A stretch of 64,000 nt of DNA from Apostichopus japonicus (GCF_037975245.1 NC_092579.1:14304678-14368677); one strand, 5' to 3'; numbered from the stretch's first letter, positions 1-31,035 are shown. The notes: generated from the letters alone by a model not told the origin. Made by a program: numbers and translations.

Positions 1-110
1 TATCCTCCAAGGGTATTATCCCTGTCTGAATTGATGATATCCTCCTTAGGTATTATCCCTGTCTGAATTGAGGATATCCTTCTAGGTATTATCCCTTTCT
101 GAAATGAGTA
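1..110. repeat. Minisatellite, ~37-bp unit, at least 3 copies, running off left edge
   Basis: Three tandem units of 36-37 bp, each starting TATCCTYCW and containing GGTATTATCCCT followed by TCTGAA. The third unit is the most diverged and the array decays after about 110. The array probably continues beyond the left edge. It lies in the intron before the first visible lectin exon. Confidence 0.85.
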
Positions 111-513
111 AAACCCCCTTTAGATGATATCTCTGCCTTTATTTGCAACAATAGGGAGGCTTATACCCTGCCTTTAAATTTATATTGATCAGAAAGTATA
201 ACCGTTACCAGACGTAGACATGCGTACAACAAAAACAAAAACAAAACTCGAATGCATTATTGCTATCATTTGTGATATCATTTATTAAAGCAACGTAACA
301 AATAATACGCCAAAACTTCAAGTGATTTTTTTTTAAATTAATACTTCGATGATTGCTTCAGCTCAATTCTTTCATAAGCTTCTATAAAATTTAGTTCAGT
401 CAAGAGGACATGCACGGATCAAATTAAATTTCTTATTTCCCTTTATTGTTACTTTAATATTTTCATTTTTTCCTCTTGAGTAATGCTTCCCCTCCTTTTT
501 TTTTTTGCATTAG

Positions 514-18367
<17,854 letters not shown>

Positions 18368-21285
18368 GTACGGTACCTTTTAATCATTTGGATTAATTAA
18401 TAACAGAAAATTGTTGCCGTGGCTATGTTATATTCTATGAATCGTAATTGTATCCCATATTAACTCATGGAAGTGCCATTGTCGAGGAAATGGATGGGTT
18501 GTGGCTTTGGGGGGGGGGGGGGGTGACCTTGATGTGCGATGCTGGTATATGTGAAGACTGAGGGGACTAGGTGGAGGAGACGAAATTGTAATTATCTTTC
18601 GACTCCAGTCTACAAAAGCTGAAAAGCTGAAATACCGTAAAGCTTACTGTGTTGTCATGACATTTCTGTTCGTTCAATTGCAATTGTGCTTAACTTCAAT
18701 TGTAACAGAACCGCAACAATTGTCGTAACGTACGTATATGCGTAACCATTCGTTGCAACAGTTCATTATGCTAAATATCTTCACAGTGCTGCTTTTCTTT
18801 TACGAAAGTGATCATTACAATTTTGGAAATTAAGCTGATGAAAATACTTTAAGAATTTTAAAATAACATGTTTGATATAATTTGAAGTGGTCGTAATTGA
18901 TAGGGGTGGGGATGCTTGGAGTGGTGGGGGGGGGGGAAGAGGCGAATCAATCCAATGTCTACTGGTTTTGAAATGGTCGCCTGTGTGTCAGCCAAACTAA
19001 AATCATTGTTGTGGGAATTAGATCGGACACCATGTCCCACCAATGTCTCCCGGTGTCTCCTGGGTCTTGTTATTTCTGGCACTGTCCGTCTAAGCAGTTC
19101 GACCCTCTCAGACACACGTTTTTGCAGTAATATAATTTCCGGTTTGAACTTGGCTATCGCCTATAATAGTAGATATCACCTTCTTGTGTTGTTTCCTTCT
19201 CTGTAGGCGATTGTGTATTGACAATACTGAACGAAAAAAATTGGAATCTTGACATTTTGGACTTGAAAACTGAGTTGGACTGAAAAGGAAATATGGCTCG
19301 ACTTCATTACAAACGCTACCAGCCTATATAATTAGAAGTGAACGGGTAAAAATAAAACAACAGCGAACGTTTTCATGGTGTTTCACCCTCTTTGTAAACT
19401 CGTAGTAACGTCTTAATTAAAAGGTAAACAATGGAGAACACATGACTATCACGTGATTAGCAGTCTGCTTTTCTGTTGTAAAAAGAGTATTTCACCAAAG
19501 ATAACATATAACATCGCTGGAACTAGATTTGAACCCAATTGGGTATGTTCCAACTGGAATATTAGGTGACAATAACACAAAATTACTTGCCCAGTGAGCA
19601 TAAATATGGTATGTATGATACATATAACATAACATAATAATAACACAGTTAGCCAGGTACCTATAGTGTTCAAATTTTCACAGGAAGATTGTTTTCAAAG
19701 ATAATCTAAAATGTGTTGCTTGTTAAATAACTGAAATTTTACTAGACCGAAGCACACCTCAAAGTTAACAACGATTAACACACGTAAAAATTGTACCCCA
19801 TTATTCTGTGGGTGACTAATGTATAACAGACAGAAGCCCATAGGGTGTTGCCACATTTTTCAAGAACCTGTTTAATTCAACCCACACAAAACACTTTTGA
19901 CAACAATTGGATTCGTTGGGTGAATGAGTTCATAGAACCGCCTGTAAACGTGGGACTTACAATACAATACACAGTCTGCTATGCTGTTTGATAATTGCAA
20001 AATGACTTGATGAAGCTCCGCAATAACATCAGAGTTGTATTCCAGAATTAAATATTTCGGTGAAACGGTTTCTTTAGTCTTCTTCTTAACTTTACTGAGT
20101 GCATTTTTGTTTCTTTTTAACTGCATTCTTCAATTCTACATTATATCTTTAATTTTCTTTATTTTATTTTTATTTTAGTCAACAGCATAGATAAATCCAT
20201 ACTGAACTCAACACTATAAACGAAATCACATACACAGATGCAAAAAAAAAAAAAACAGATTCAAGGATGATAATAAAAGTCTATATAGACTAAAGTTAAA
20301 TAGTTCATTTGAATTCAAATTTATGGGAGAATCACCTATACCTACTACGAATCAACTATTGTTATTCAGATCAAATCATTGGTATCTTAATCAATATTAG
20401 TTCACATCGAACCATTCACAAATCACCACACACAAACAAACATATATTCACACAAACATTCACAACCTTATACAAGTGAAAATAAATGGAGGTTCAATTA
20501 ATTGACTTTAATTTTTTTTCTTTTTCCAACCACATATTGAAAAAAAAAATTTTTTTGTGATGAATGTATAAGATACGTAACATCTTCTGTGTCTTATCCT
20601 TCTTTTGTATCAACATTTGTTCCGTTTAGAGACTTATGCGAGTAATTCTTCCAAAATCTGCCAGGTCTGAGTTACACAAACAACAAACATGTCATCGTAA
20701 AGTGTCTTAACACCTCAAATGTCTAACAACAAAGTTTAACGCTTTCCGAAGTATACAAATCTTCTTCGTGATTGAATTTTTACATTGAATTTCATTTTTT
20801 TTGTTGATTCTTTCCTTCTTTCTTCCTTTCTTTCTTTCTGATATAACTAATTCTGGAGTATACGAGCTTAAGCCACATTATTAGAATAAATCAAAGTTAT
20901 ATATTGTGTATTTATGTCTAAATTGAATCAAATTCTACCACCACACCCACACCACCTCCCCTCCCCAAGCATCTGTTTTAATTTACAAAAGACTATACTA
21001 CAAATCCCCCAAAACTTGAAAATGCCCTCAACTAAAGTTTTTTGAACTGAAACGAAATTGTCCCTTCGAAGTTTCGCTTTGATTTGCCTTGCACACACTG
21101 TATACACACCGTGATCTTTTAACATTGTCTTGGGATCAACCGAAACCTGTTGCAGTATAGCAACAACCATCAGATATGTTTTTTTTTTGTATCAATTTAC
21201 AACAGAGGAGGAATGCTACAGGCACGTACCCCATGTTATAAACTGTACAATCTTTAAAACCCAGTTATCATTCTGATAACAATTT
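18368..21285. other. Gene-free stretch downstream of the receptor gene
   Basis: AT-rich and probably includes the receptor 3' untranslated region. Contains G-runs near 18510 and 18930, and the first copy of a 25-nt sequence (20644-20668) repeated at 21557-21581. No gene is supported. Confidence 0.5.
19351..19356 (+). terminator. Candidate polyadenylation signal of the receptor gene
   Basis: AATAAA about 1 kb after the stop codon, the first canonical hexamer I noticed downstream. Use is unproven; AATAAA is common in AT-rich DNA. Confidence 0.25.
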
Positions 21286-21415
<130 letters not shown>

Positions 21416-21783
21416 TACCTACAAAGTTAGTAAAGTAAACCAGTTGTCAAGAGTATCATCACAACTAACATACAATTTCCAAATTCTTTTACTTTTATCA
21501 ATATTGTCATTATACATCTATTTATTCTAAAGATGCCACTCGATCGTTACGTTGAATTAATTCTTCCAAAATCTGCCAGGTCTAGAATATTTTCGAATAA
21601 CCATCGAGTAGCTTAAATATTAAAATAATAATAATAATAATACCCATCACTTTATTTTTATTATTATTTTAAAATATTCCATTGCAGATACAATGTGAGA
21701 TTATGACAGTTAACAAATTAAACTTCAGTTTTTCCCCATTCACTTTGGCAATCGAAACAACAACTCCAAACTGGGGTGTGCCT

Positions 21784-21789
21784 TATATA

Positions 21790-21827
<38 letters not shown>

Positions 21828-21833
21828 TATCTA

Positions 21834-21870
<37 letters not shown>
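21784..21870. repeat. (AT)n microsatellite
   Basis: AT tract with an ATCTATCTAT interruption. Confidence 0.95.
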
Positions 21871-21872
<2 letters not shown>

Positions 21873-22278
21873 ATTACCATCTAGATATACCATCATAGAA
21901 GCATTGCTCTGCTTTGGAATGTATTTTTAACTATGTTTTCTCAATTTTATATTTTTATTTGAATGTTACATGGTATACGTTAAGTGGTGTTATATGTAAA
22001 AATTAAACTGCAGCAGTATCATATTTATCATTGCATTCCTCTTTTCTTGTCCACGATATTCCTCAGTTACCTATCACTTGATGACAGTAAGGGACAAGAG
22101 ATGGTGGGAGTACGGGGAGATAGAGAGGTGGAGAGGGAGAGGCAGAGAGAACATGACAGGGGAGAGAGGAGGAGGAAGAGTAGGAGGAATTATAGGATAA
22201 CATTTATCTATAGTGCATGCAGAGAAAGATAGAGATTGAAATTAAACATCCGTTTAAATTGATAAATTTATTTTGCAT

Positions 22279-22645
22279 CAGTGGCGTAGGAAGGTACTTT
22301 TGAGTGGGGGGCTGAAGACTGATGACCGACCTGGGGGAGGGGTCTAAGGGGAGGGGGTGTCCCCCTCCCCTTTGGAATTTTTTGCATTTCCAGATAGCCT
22401 CAGATGCAATTTGGTGCAATATAGCACACTCCAACACCGACTCCATTTCGTAAACTTAATTTTGTATTTTCACCTGGCCTTAGATGCAATTTGGTGCTCC
22501 AAATGAGATTTTTTTTTCTCATATGGAAATGAAAAAGGGGTTTTCTGACTTGCGAAGCGGGGGGGGGGCGGAATGATACTTCCGCCCCTCCACATTTTTC
22601 ACTGGGGGGCTTGCGCCCCCCAGCCCCCCGGTTCCTACGCCCTTG
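22279..22645. mobile_element. Non-autonomous hAT-type DNA transposon (367 bp)
   Basis: Ends are CAGTGGCGTAGGAA (left) and the reverse complement of CAAGGGCGTAGGAA (right), flanked by a perfect 8-bp duplication TTTTGCAT (22271-22278 and 22646-22653). The interior is rich in GGGG and CCCC blocks near both ends and has no coding capacity. Related in structure to the element at 13929, but with a different terminal sequence. Confidence 0.88.
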
Positions 22646-22653
22646 TTTTGCAT

Positions 22654-23817
22654 AACGCCTAGCTTACAACCTTCGTTTCATATACCTTCCTCTCACTAAA
22701 GAGCTAGACCCGCTTAACACACAAGCACATATACTCCAACTTTCAAAAGCAGCTTATTTTAAATTAATGATACTGACATTTTATGATTACTTTGCCTGGC
22801 ACTCTTGTTGCTAAATCATCGATCAAGTTGACTAATTCATTAAATGTTGTCGAGTGCATCTCTTAAAGGAGCATTTTGCGTCCTTTTCTATGGTATTTCT
22901 CAACCTCACTGATTCCACGATGCCATAACGACATACATAACTAGCTTATCTATTCAAATCTTACTTGAAATGGTGGCATAATAGTCGAAAAAAATTACAA
23001 CTTTCAACTTTGTTTTTCTCGAAGATATTTTCCGTTGGGATCCAAATAAACCTCGCCCATAATATGGATATTTAAAAGCTACGAACGTCATTGACCAATA
23101 CGTAATACAACACCATGCTTGTTTTGTGTAGATTGTCTATGACAGCTGTACCAGGGAGCTGTTAGAGTACCAGCTCGCTGGTTGTACCAAGTTACCAAAT
23201 CGAATGCTTGAATCTATTTTTAGCAATGGCTCATTACTAAACCTGCATCTCTGATTGGTTGAATTCAAACAAGTGGGTTGGGGGAACTGTATGCGATTAA
23301 TATTAAATGTGTAATTTGTCGGTGGACACTTTTCTCATTATCTGCAAATATCCTTAATTACTCGCCAATTATCGCTTTTGGCAGGGAAAAAACTTGGCTA
23401 ATATCTTAGTTTGCTGGGTTGTGATTAATATATGTACAAAAAACTCGATGGACTTGTCATAAAAGTGGAAAACGGCGACAAAAAGCAAAATGCTGCTTTA
23501 AGAGATATTTGAGAGTCTAGACGGAGCAGAAAGATCTCCCTCTTTGATGCGTCTGTATATACTGCACTGTGCATGCTTGCACTATAAGAAATTATATACC
23601 GTGCAAGGGTATGGATTTTGTTGATAGCCCGTATTGAAGTCAAGCAAGCATATATATATATAGATATATATTTGTTTTAATTTTTGTTAACATTACTCCC
23701 AAAACCAGTTTCAATAGCTGTCATATATATGCTAAACGGTCAACGAACAACAAACGATGCTTTGGGAAACCTAGAAAGATGCCAAAGGAAAGGAAGTTTA
23801 ATACAAACCTAATCCAG

Positions 23818-23819
<2 letters not shown>
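22654..23819. other. Gene-free stretch
   Basis: Unique-looking AT-rich DNA. Short open frames on the minus strand show no recognisable domain. Confidence 0.4.

Positions 23820-23871
<52 letters not shown>
23820..23871. repeat. (AT)n microsatellite
   Basis: AT tract fused to the 3' end of SINE copy 2. Confidence 0.95.
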
Positions 23872-23873
<2 letters not shown>

Positions 23874-24187
23874 GAAAACGTAATGAGAAGGAAAATCCAG
23901 AACAGTGAACAAACTTCCAGCCTCCACCGGGATTCGAACCCGGGCCTCCCGCTTTGTACGCGGACACCCTAACCAACTAGGCCATGGACGCTGATTGTAT
24001 GTCCACAGGTTCGAAACCGGTAAGGAATGTCGTAATTTCACTGTAGGCGTATGACACCTGTATCGAACAATACTAGTTCTGTTTTTGGTGACATATTTGC
24101 CTTACTCTAGAGATCAAACATGATGCTAACCAACTCGAAAATCATTTGTGATTCCTAAAGCCGGATCTCGAAAGAGATACTTTGAAC
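23870..24187 (-). mobile_element. tRNA-derived SINE, copy 2
   Basis: Reverse-strand copy of the element at 3076. The tRNA-like core (23921-23990, minus) has box A-like GGCCTAGTTGGTTAGGG, a possible anticodon arm CCGC-GTACAAA-GCGG, and box B-like GGGTTCGAATCCCGG. The element ends directly in an (AT)n tract. It matches copy 3 at almost every base. Confidence 0.85.
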
Positions 24188-24229
24188 AGACTTTATGTTA
24201 ATGGAATGGAGGTAAACGACAAAGGCAAA

Positions 24230-24232
<3 letters not shown>

Positions 24233-24270
<38 letters not shown>
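24233..24270. repeat. (AT)n microsatellite between SINE copies
   Basis: AT tract fused to SINE copy 3 in the same way as the tract at 23820, so the AT run appears to be part of the duplicated unit. Confidence 0.95.
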
Positions 24271-24272
<2 letters not shown>

Positions 24273-24500
24273 GAAAACGTAATGAGAAGGAAAATCCAGA
24301 ACAGTGAACAAACTTCCAGCCTCCACCGGGATTCGAACCCGGGCCTCCCGCTTTGTACGCGGACACCCTAACCAACTAGGCCATGGACGCTGATTGTATG
24401 TCCAGAGGTTCGAAACCGGTAAGGAATGTCGTAATTTCACTGTAGGCGTATGACACCTGTATCGAACAATACTAGTTCTGTTTTTGGTGACATATTCGGT

Positions 24501-24505
<5 letters not shown>
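24269..24505 (-). mobile_element. tRNA-derived SINE, copy 3 (truncated)
   Basis: Direct tandem copy of copy 2, about 400 bp away. I see one substitution in the tRNA-side 130 bp (CCACAGG versus CCAGAGG). It stops at GGTGACATATTCGG and runs into the AT tract and palindrome at 24485. Confidence 0.85.
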
Positions 24506-24560
<55 letters not shown>

Positions 24561-24580
24561 ACCAAATATGTCACCAAAAT
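24485..24580. repeat. AT-centred palindrome
   Basis: Left arm GGTGACATAT, TC, GGTGACATAT; right arm ATATGTCACC, AA, ATATGTCACC; about 50 bp of self-complementary (AT)n in the centre. The whole 95 bp can fold into a cruciform or hairpin. Confidence 0.9.
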
Positions 24581-24851
24581 ATGTATATATGTATATCACT
24601 TGCTACACATTCATTTCGTAATTACGGCTCGGGCGTGCTTCTACAAATTGGTAATCCTATGCACATTGTCAGGTTCAAAAAGCACCAGGGGTGCACTCTG
24701 TACAGTCGCAGCACGTGGCGTACTATCCGCTCTCATTGACAGTTATTTAAAGACTATACAGTACGCGTTCACCCCAGGATCACTGTGGCTTACTGGAATA
24801 AAACGGACTTAAAGGTCCTGTGATAGGCTCAGATTCCTACATCCCCCTGAT

Positions 24852-24856
<5 letters not shown>

Positions 24857-24921
<65 letters not shown>
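24857..24921. repeat. (AT)n microsatellite
   Basis: AT tract just left of the LINE remnant. Confidence 0.95.
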
Positions 24922-24923
<2 letters not shown>

Positions 24924-25000
24924 TATCTTTCATACCATGTGTTAATACTGTCGGGAGCAATAGACCATGTTAACGCATATATGGATATGAGGCCGGAATA

Positions 25001-25300
25001 ACCACTGTTGAGCTTTGGAAGGCGCTTTCAAAGATGAAGAATGGCAAGTCCCCGGGTTCGGACGGGCTTCCGAGTGAGTTCTACCGAACCTTCTATTCGC
25101 ACCAGACATCAGAGCCGTCTTCGAAGACGCCTTCCAAAACGGACTCTTGAACCTAAGTCAACATCTGGGCATGATTACTTTGCTGCCCAAGTCTGGGGAC
25201 CCCTTGGATCCTCGTAACAAGCGCTCGATTACATTGTTAAACGTGGACTAGAAGTTGCTGGCTAAGGCTTTGTGCAACCGCCTTGTGTTGTTGTTATGTA
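25001..25300 (+). pseudogene. LINE reverse transcriptase remnant
   Basis: Reads TVELWKALSKMKNGKSPGSD then GLPSEFYRTF, changes frame near 25110, then reads VFEDAFQNGLLNL, LGMITLLPKSGDPLDPRN, ITLLNVD, a stop (TAG), and KLLAKALCNRLV. The K-S-P-G-x-D-G-L, L-L-P-K-x-G-D and A-K-A-L-x-x-R-L blocks are typical of LINE-type (non-LTR) reverse transcriptases. An internal frameshift and the stop show it is dead, and the catalytic FADD region is not present. Confidence 0.85.
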
Positions 25301-27130
25301 CACCCATAGCGACTGGAAGTGACTTGCAGACATCATAGGTTTATCCCTGTATATCTATCTATTTATAGCTACTGTGTATCTTTCATTCCAAACAGATACG
25401 ATATGGTTGATTACTTTCATCTTGCTACCCCCGGCCGGTCTGTTCAGTTATACTGATTGAGAGTCGAGATGATTAAATCCAGACTTCTTAAATCTTTCAA
25501 GCAAAGCTTTTTAGCTAAATTAGTTCCTGAGACGCGAATATATGTGCTACACTATTGCAGTGGAAAATGTTATGTGCACGGCGCCCCAAGTTCATGACAG
25601 CAACGAGGGGAGAGTGGATTCATTCAGGGAGATTCATAGTATAATAATGGTTGTTGTTTTCAGTTGGTGGTTTTATCTCGATTTACTGCCATACGTTGAA
25701 AAAAAAGATCAATTTTCCAAAACTGACATACCACTACCCGGTCGTTATAATGCTATGTCACGTTACGCGTATAATGGCAGAAAAATTGGGGGGGGGGGGG
25801 GGGGAAATCGTTTAAATAGTTTTAAATTAATTTCTGTTATTACGGCTTTGTCGTATATCTCATATACATGTCTTAAAATTTTACTCTCAATTAAATGATA
25901 AATCTAACCAATCTGTGGCGTTTATTGTGTACTGAAAAACTTTCTTTTACAAGTCTAATAAGGGTCGTGTGAGCTTAGGTAGGTAGTCTATAGCCTTTCT
26001 TCTCAAAGTCATGACCAAGATTTGGATGATTTGGACATTATTTAGGGTCGCCAGATGTTTAGCAAGAACAAATTTGGACTATTAATGTTACACGTGCTGC
26101 TCTGTTATAGGTTTTGGTTACTTTGGGATTTACGGGCCAAAAATAAGTTGGTTGTATCGGAACAATTTTTCAAAATTCAAAATGTAAATCTTATAATTAT
26201 ATAATAACAATAAGAAAAATGAACACATGCACGAGTCATTTATCTTAAAGAAGGTCACATCGTAAGAGACTTGAAACGTTTATGTCCATAAATGTACGCA
26301 GAGCCGTCTGTTTCACAATATAGAATTAAGAAAACTTGTTAATGTATCAGGAAAAATATAATTATGTTACCAGGTAACATCACTTTGTCAATATCAAAAT
26401 CAACATGTTATGTTTCATGATTTAAACTGAGAAACATTTGGATTTCACTCACTGTGGAGCTATCAATATGTGAGCGTATACGTTTATTATAGCCTTGAAA
26501 TTGGCCTTTGTCAATTACAATTATATTTTGTTCAATTTTCGATACGATTGGGTAAAATTACTAAAATTATCTGGTTAGAGGGTCAGGGGTTGCGCAAACC
26601 TGTCTTCCACCCTTCGAATGCCCTTCATAACATTCGGGATGAGACAACATTAATAACCCCTTCGATTCTCATCACAAGGACATGTTTTTGAACGTCACAG
26701 GAATTGCGGTGACGTCGGTTAGTTTGGTTGAAGTCTCCAAATTTAATCCTCACGATCTGAAATATTGCATAGGCTGTAAAATAAACATGATATTTATAAA
26801 CCCTTTAGTGTCTCCTGCAGTGCGGCGAAAAAGAGTTATTTACACTACGTATATTCAAAACCTATATAAAGGTTTTTTTTATTATAGTTATTTGCGCGGT
26901 TTATTGTGGATTACCTATAAATAACCTTCATTAAACCGCCTGTAATTTTACGCTTAACCTTGGTTCATTTTATTATCATCATATTGTAAGATTTATATGT
27001 ATGCATCATATATGCATGTAAACATATATATGTATACACACACACGCACCCACAAAATTCCAATATTTTTTTCTAATACAGTACTCTTCATTTTTCAATT
27101 ATAAGACATATCTTATTTCTCTGCTTTTGT
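25301..27130. other. Gene-free stretch
   Basis: AT-rich. It includes a 16-bp G-run near 25788. Short open frames (for example 25542-25898) have no recognisable domain and cross low-complexity sequence. Confidence 0.45.
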
Positions 27131-27199
27131 CCTATAATAATAATAATAATAATATATATATATAATAATATATATAATAATATATATAATAATAATAAT

Positions 27200-27288
<89 letters not shown>

Positions 27289-27293
27289 TGTAT
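27131..27293. repeat. (AAT)n / (AT)n compound microsatellite
   Basis: Mixed AAT trinucleotide and AT dinucleotide runs, about 160 bp. Confidence 0.95.
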
Positions 27294-28385
27294 AATGTAG
27301 ATGAAAATTAGTCTCAACTATAATTCTCATCTAAACTTCGCTCTGTCCGCCGGACATGTATATTTTCATATGATTGATATGCTCGCAACTAACGGCAGCT
27401 TCTCAAAGCAAACATTCCATCCACGTCGCATGAGTTCTAATGTTGAATTGACAGTAATAATAGGGGGCCATCGTAAGGGGTATACCTTTCATTAAAACAA
27501 AAAGCAAAGTCCTTAGTTGAGATGTATTTTACACTGTTACTGTAGTTTTAGTTTCATGAAAGATTAATATAAGAATATATATTCATAAGAAAACAGGCAA
27601 ACCGACAAACAAACAAACCGAAAACGAGCAAAAGGTCGATTTGACTTCTCCAAAATTTTCTCTCATGCTGATGCATAATTTATTGTTGCTCCTTACAATG
27701 ATATTTTAATCATGCAAACATGCTTATTCTCTTTCATTTTCAACTTTAAAGTACACAGTGGATACTGGATAGACATCGGTTCGGCAATAATCTCTTTTCC
27801 CGCCCAGTACACGCAATTGACATTCCTTGTTACGCCACCACGATCATTCCCCCGTTCTAGCCCACCTCCCCTTGCCCTACTTTTGCTCACCTTCCCTCTC
27901 CCCCTTCCCTTCACTTCCGTCGGTTTCTATCGTACCACGACTACCCAGTTTCTCACTCTTCTTGTCAACCTTCTTCCGTATATTCTCTCATTTGTACCCC
28001 ATTTCCTCCCCACAATTTCCCTTCCGTTGCCCCTTCCCCTCCACCGTTCCAGCCCTTTGCCAGTAACATACAATACATTATGTTATACAGTGTTGCATTC
28101 GCAATCAAGCACAGCTGTCAACGAATCTACCGTAGATCCGCAACACATTATGTTTGATCACGTACCGGCACTGTTCTCTATGACGTCATTGATTAAATTA
28201 AATCTTTACTAACATGTTTACCTCGGAGCCTGTAATGACATTACCCAAGCCTAAACCGGCGAGCACGATTCATCCTTTGCTGTAGGATCTCACGGTGTAC
28301 AATGGTTTTTCGATTTACGGTTTTACGAGAAACTGCACAACCAAATTAATAGAATGCAAGTAACAAGAAAATGAAGAAAATATAA

Positions 28386-28421
28386 GAAGAGAAGAAGAAG
28401 AAGAAGAAGAAGAAGAAGAAA
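28386..28421. repeat. (AAG)n microsatellite
   Basis: About ten AAG units on the plus strand. Confidence 0.9.
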
Positions 28422-29102
28422 TAAGAACAGGCAGAGGCAGCTAAAACTAGGCTAATGCATAGCATCTACCATAGAAATGTTAGAATCGTGCGTTTCATTG
28501 AATCATTGTGTATTACCAGTGTACATCTAAACACTGATAAGTGACTTGAAGTATTAAAATGCTCTCAAGTTATCGATTTGCACGAATTTGTCATGTTAGC
28601 GGTGCAGCCTTTCGCGCTAATGTTACTTCTCCGCCTTTCTACGACGACTTAATATAGGACTACCTCCTTTGCACTTTAATATCCTAATGGAAATTATAAC
28701 TATATTATAAGAATATACTGAAGATTCCATTCAACGGTTAACTAAAAGTCAAAACTTATATGATGCTTCTATGGATACAAACAATTCCCACCAGACTCAC
28801 ACACAGACTAGCATATACTCGCACCCCTGTTACAATTGCAACTAAAACAAGTGTTGAGGTGTATCCCTTTTCCTTCTTTTAACAATACCCGTAAAAGAAT
28901 AAAGCGTCCTCTAATTGAAGTTTGATGTGTTCTAACAGTGACGCTTTTTCAGAAAAGAAATAGACGCATTTCAAAATCGAAGTAATTTACTGTATCTCAA
29001 TCGAATTCATTCATTCATTTCTTTATTCCAGTGTAAATTTACAGAGAAATTTATAAATAGGATAAAATATAACAATATACAGAACATCAAAATACAGGTT
29101 AA

Positions 29103-29507
29103 AGGCCCGGTCACACTACAGCGATATATTATCGGAATACGGTCCGATTTTTCCGAATTTAGGCCGAAGAGTGAGGTTTGTGGTAGTGAATGTAATGAAT
29201 GCAGTGGAATATTCGAATACCTACTCCAAATCTGAGGGGTTCTGGAACGGACTACATTCTGAAGTGACGTCACATCGGAAAACGATAAAAATCGGAAGAG
29301 AAATCGGATAGCTATCCGATAAAAGGAAACGGAGTCAATAACAAAAGTTAGGAAAGGGCTATTCCACATCGGAATGGCTCAACAGATAGCAAATCAGGTC
29401 CTTTATCACTGTGGCTAGAAGACACGAACGAAAAACTGGCTGTTTCGATTCCTCCGGGAAAATCGGATAGTATTCCGATGAAAAATCGGTGTAGTGTGAC
29501 CGGGCCT
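29103..29507. mobile_element. TTAA-flanked inverted-repeat element (MITE, 405 bp)
   Basis: Both ends begin AGGCCCGGTCACACTACA, and the inverted similarity extends to about 45 bp through an ATCGGAATAC block. The element is bordered by TTAA on both sides (29099-29102 and 29508-29511). TTAA duplication points to a piggyBac- or Kolobok-like mover; no transposase is present. Internal TCGGA/TCCGA motifs are repeated. Confidence 0.87.
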
Positions 29508-30769
29508 TTAAGACATATAAAAGTTTATGAGATTAAGTTAATAATGAAACATAAAAAGCGTTACAAGAGTTATCAAAATGATCAAGAAGCTACAACAAAG
29601 GATCTAAGAAGCTGTCTTTACCAGTTTACAAAAATGGGCTGCTCTGTAAATAAAACGAGTTCTTAAAGAGTAAAAATTCTAAAACATTGTTGACTGTTGT
29701 CCTTATATAGTAATTACAACAACGTGATGAAAAAAATCTTTTTAATTCTGAAGTCTCGTGTAGGCCACCGTAGAAACTAAAATACTTGCTTTGAGATGTT
29801 GAAATGTTGCTTGGTTTGAAAAGTGCAAATCCATATACTGTGCAGGTAGATTACACGACCCGCTGCTCAATAAAGTGGATTTACGAAATTTTATATTAAG
29901 AAAGCGAATGATGGAATTCGAAATCTATACACAATCACACAATATATAAACCAAGCTCATAGCATAATGTTGGTGCTGAGAGTATGGATGGGTCATATTT
30001 AATGCTGAAGTTCTGTCTGAAGTGAAAAAGAAACGTACCCAGCAACCATACATGTCTTCGAGGGTGCACGGGAGTGATATGCTTCTTGAGGTCTGATCCT
30101 GAGCATGTTTTGATTGCAAAGTTAAACTGAAAATTCAAGAACGTGTTGGTAGTATACACGGAATGTTTAGAAGTTGCTTTTTTTTTTGCATTAAAGTGAT
30201 TAAGCGACTAAAATGGCATATACATTGCAGAATATGTTAAAAACGTTTTAGATTAAAGAAAAAAACAAAAAAAACCACCCATCCCTCTTTCCTGATGTTA
30301 AATAGTACATGCATGGAGACCCAATAGACTTATCGAGATTTATCACATTCACAATGATCAAGATTTTATAATTTCTCCTTTAATATATTTTATGAAGTAG
30401 ATCATCCATATAGGCCTACGTAGGCCTCTGTGTTTCCCTTTATTTATATTTATTTATGACGAACTTTATTTTATATTATTTATTTTCCTTTTTACTTACC
30501 CTTTATATCAGATGTCACTTATGCTGATTCTGCAAAATATACATAATTAATACATAAAGTATGATGAACCCCTTGTTAATTGAACATTTGTCCCCTTTCC
30601 TCTCCTCTCCTCTCCTCCTTTTTATTGCCCCTCCACTTCCACCTTTACTACTTCCCCAACCCTTGACCTAGTTCGTGGTAACTACCATATTGCTAAGCGG
30701 CTTGTAATCATTCCTGACATTTGTCGAGATCTTCAGTTAAAGTGTCAAGTACAAGAAATAAAAACGCAT

Positions 30770-31035
30770 TGAGTACCCTTACACTTCAGTATCCTAAATT
30801 GTGGTACAGAGTAAGTGTCTATATATTATAATACACACAATACCCTTACATTGCAGTATCCTACATTTTGGTACATAGTAAGTGTCTATATATTATTATA
30901 TACACACAATACCCTGACACGTCAGTATCCTAAATTGTGGTACAGAGTAAGTGTCTATATATTATAATATACACCCAATACACTTACAGTTCAGTATCCT
31001 ACATTGTGGTACAGAGTAAGCGTATAGATAGTTTG
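30770..31035. repeat. Tandem array, ~68-bp unit, about 4 copies
   Basis: CAGTATCCTA starts at 30787, 30854, 30923 and 30992, giving spacings of 67, 69 and 69 bp. Each unit also has GGTACAKAGTAAG and a TATATTATAATA stretch. Confidence 0.9.

Noticed and set aside
20928-21170. 80-codon minus-strand frame with mixed composition
   Set aside because: No domain recognised, no flanking exons and starts/ends in low-complexity sequence.
23921-24389. Two apparent tRNA genes on the minus strand
   Set aside because: They have box A, box B and an anticodon-like arm, but occur in all copies of one dispersed element with degraded acceptor stems; they are SINE parts.
27712-28212. 166-codon Ser/Pro/Leu-rich frame on the plus strand
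   Set aside because: Driven by CT-rich low-complexity DNA; no start context, splice pattern or domain.
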